From Veillonella sp. (GTDB lineage Bacteria > Bacillota > Negativicutes > Veillonellales > Veillonellaceae), in NCBI GenBank assembly GCA_022737715.1, contig JAIITD010000090.1, positions 1 through 7,117 on the forward strand: a stretch of 7,117 bases of DNA, in the 5' to 3' direction. Under the pieces are notes generated by a model. The model searched no databases. It saw nothing but the letters and a program-made list of their open reading frames with translations, and had not been told where the DNA came from. Made by a program: the position numbers and the translations under genes. Positions within the stretch are counted from its first letter, which is position 1; each line of letters starts with the position of its first letter. This document shows positions 7,117 through 7,117 of the stretch, piece by piece.

Positions 7117-7117
7117 C

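Noticed and set aside
1..7117. Mobile element, phage, CRISPR or defence island
   Set aside because: No transposase, integrase, direct-repeat array, tRNA gene or shift in coding style is visible; the genes are conserved housekeeping families packed on one strand.

Overview
The window is a tightly packed, single-strand segment of bacterial chromosome of roughly 40% GC by eye. It holds seven plus-strand genes and no sign of mobile DNA, RNA genes or CRISPR. The gene set and order (PhoH, YbeY, Era, CNNM/CorC-type protein, RecO), the AT-rich low-GC style and the protein sequences suggest a Firmicute, most likely a Negativicute such as Veillonella. That assignment rests on pattern recognition, not on a search.

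Layout. Positions 1-1611 are the 3' part of a gene for a B12-binding-domain radical SAM protein with a DUF4080-like tail; its start lies outside the window. After 14 bases comes a second, unrelated radical SAM protein of the TIGR01212/YtqA/YhcC family (1626-2606), a candidate for the tRNA wobble-uridine enzyme MnmL. Its end overlaps the start of the PhoH-like ATPase (2599-3567). YbeY (3573-4049) follows after 5 bases and overlaps Era (4042-4941) by 8 bases. A 35-base gap leads to a membrane protein with DUF21, CBS pair and CorC_HlyC domains (4977-6311), which overlaps the RecO gene (6298-6999). The last 118 bases are AT-rich and end in a large nested hairpin at the window edge, probably the operon terminator.

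How the genes work together. All gaps are 35 bases or less and three junctions overlap, so the run is most simply read as one operon. PhoH/YbeZ, YbeY and Era form a known functional group in 16S rRNA maturation and 30S assembly. The MnmL-type protein would add tRNA wobble modification, giving a translation theme. The CNNM/CorC protein probably concerns Mg2+ transport, and Mg2+ stabilises ribosomes. RecO is a recombination mediator that habitually sits beside era.

The best leads are the uncharacterised B12 radical SAM enzyme placed beside translation genes, the compaction of the cluster (no pgpH, dgkA or cdd), a lysine in the first membrane helix of the CNNM protein where the family usually has glutamate, and a RecO with no zinc-binding cysteines. 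I see no evidence of an entirely new system; this is mostly a conserved housekeeping locus.
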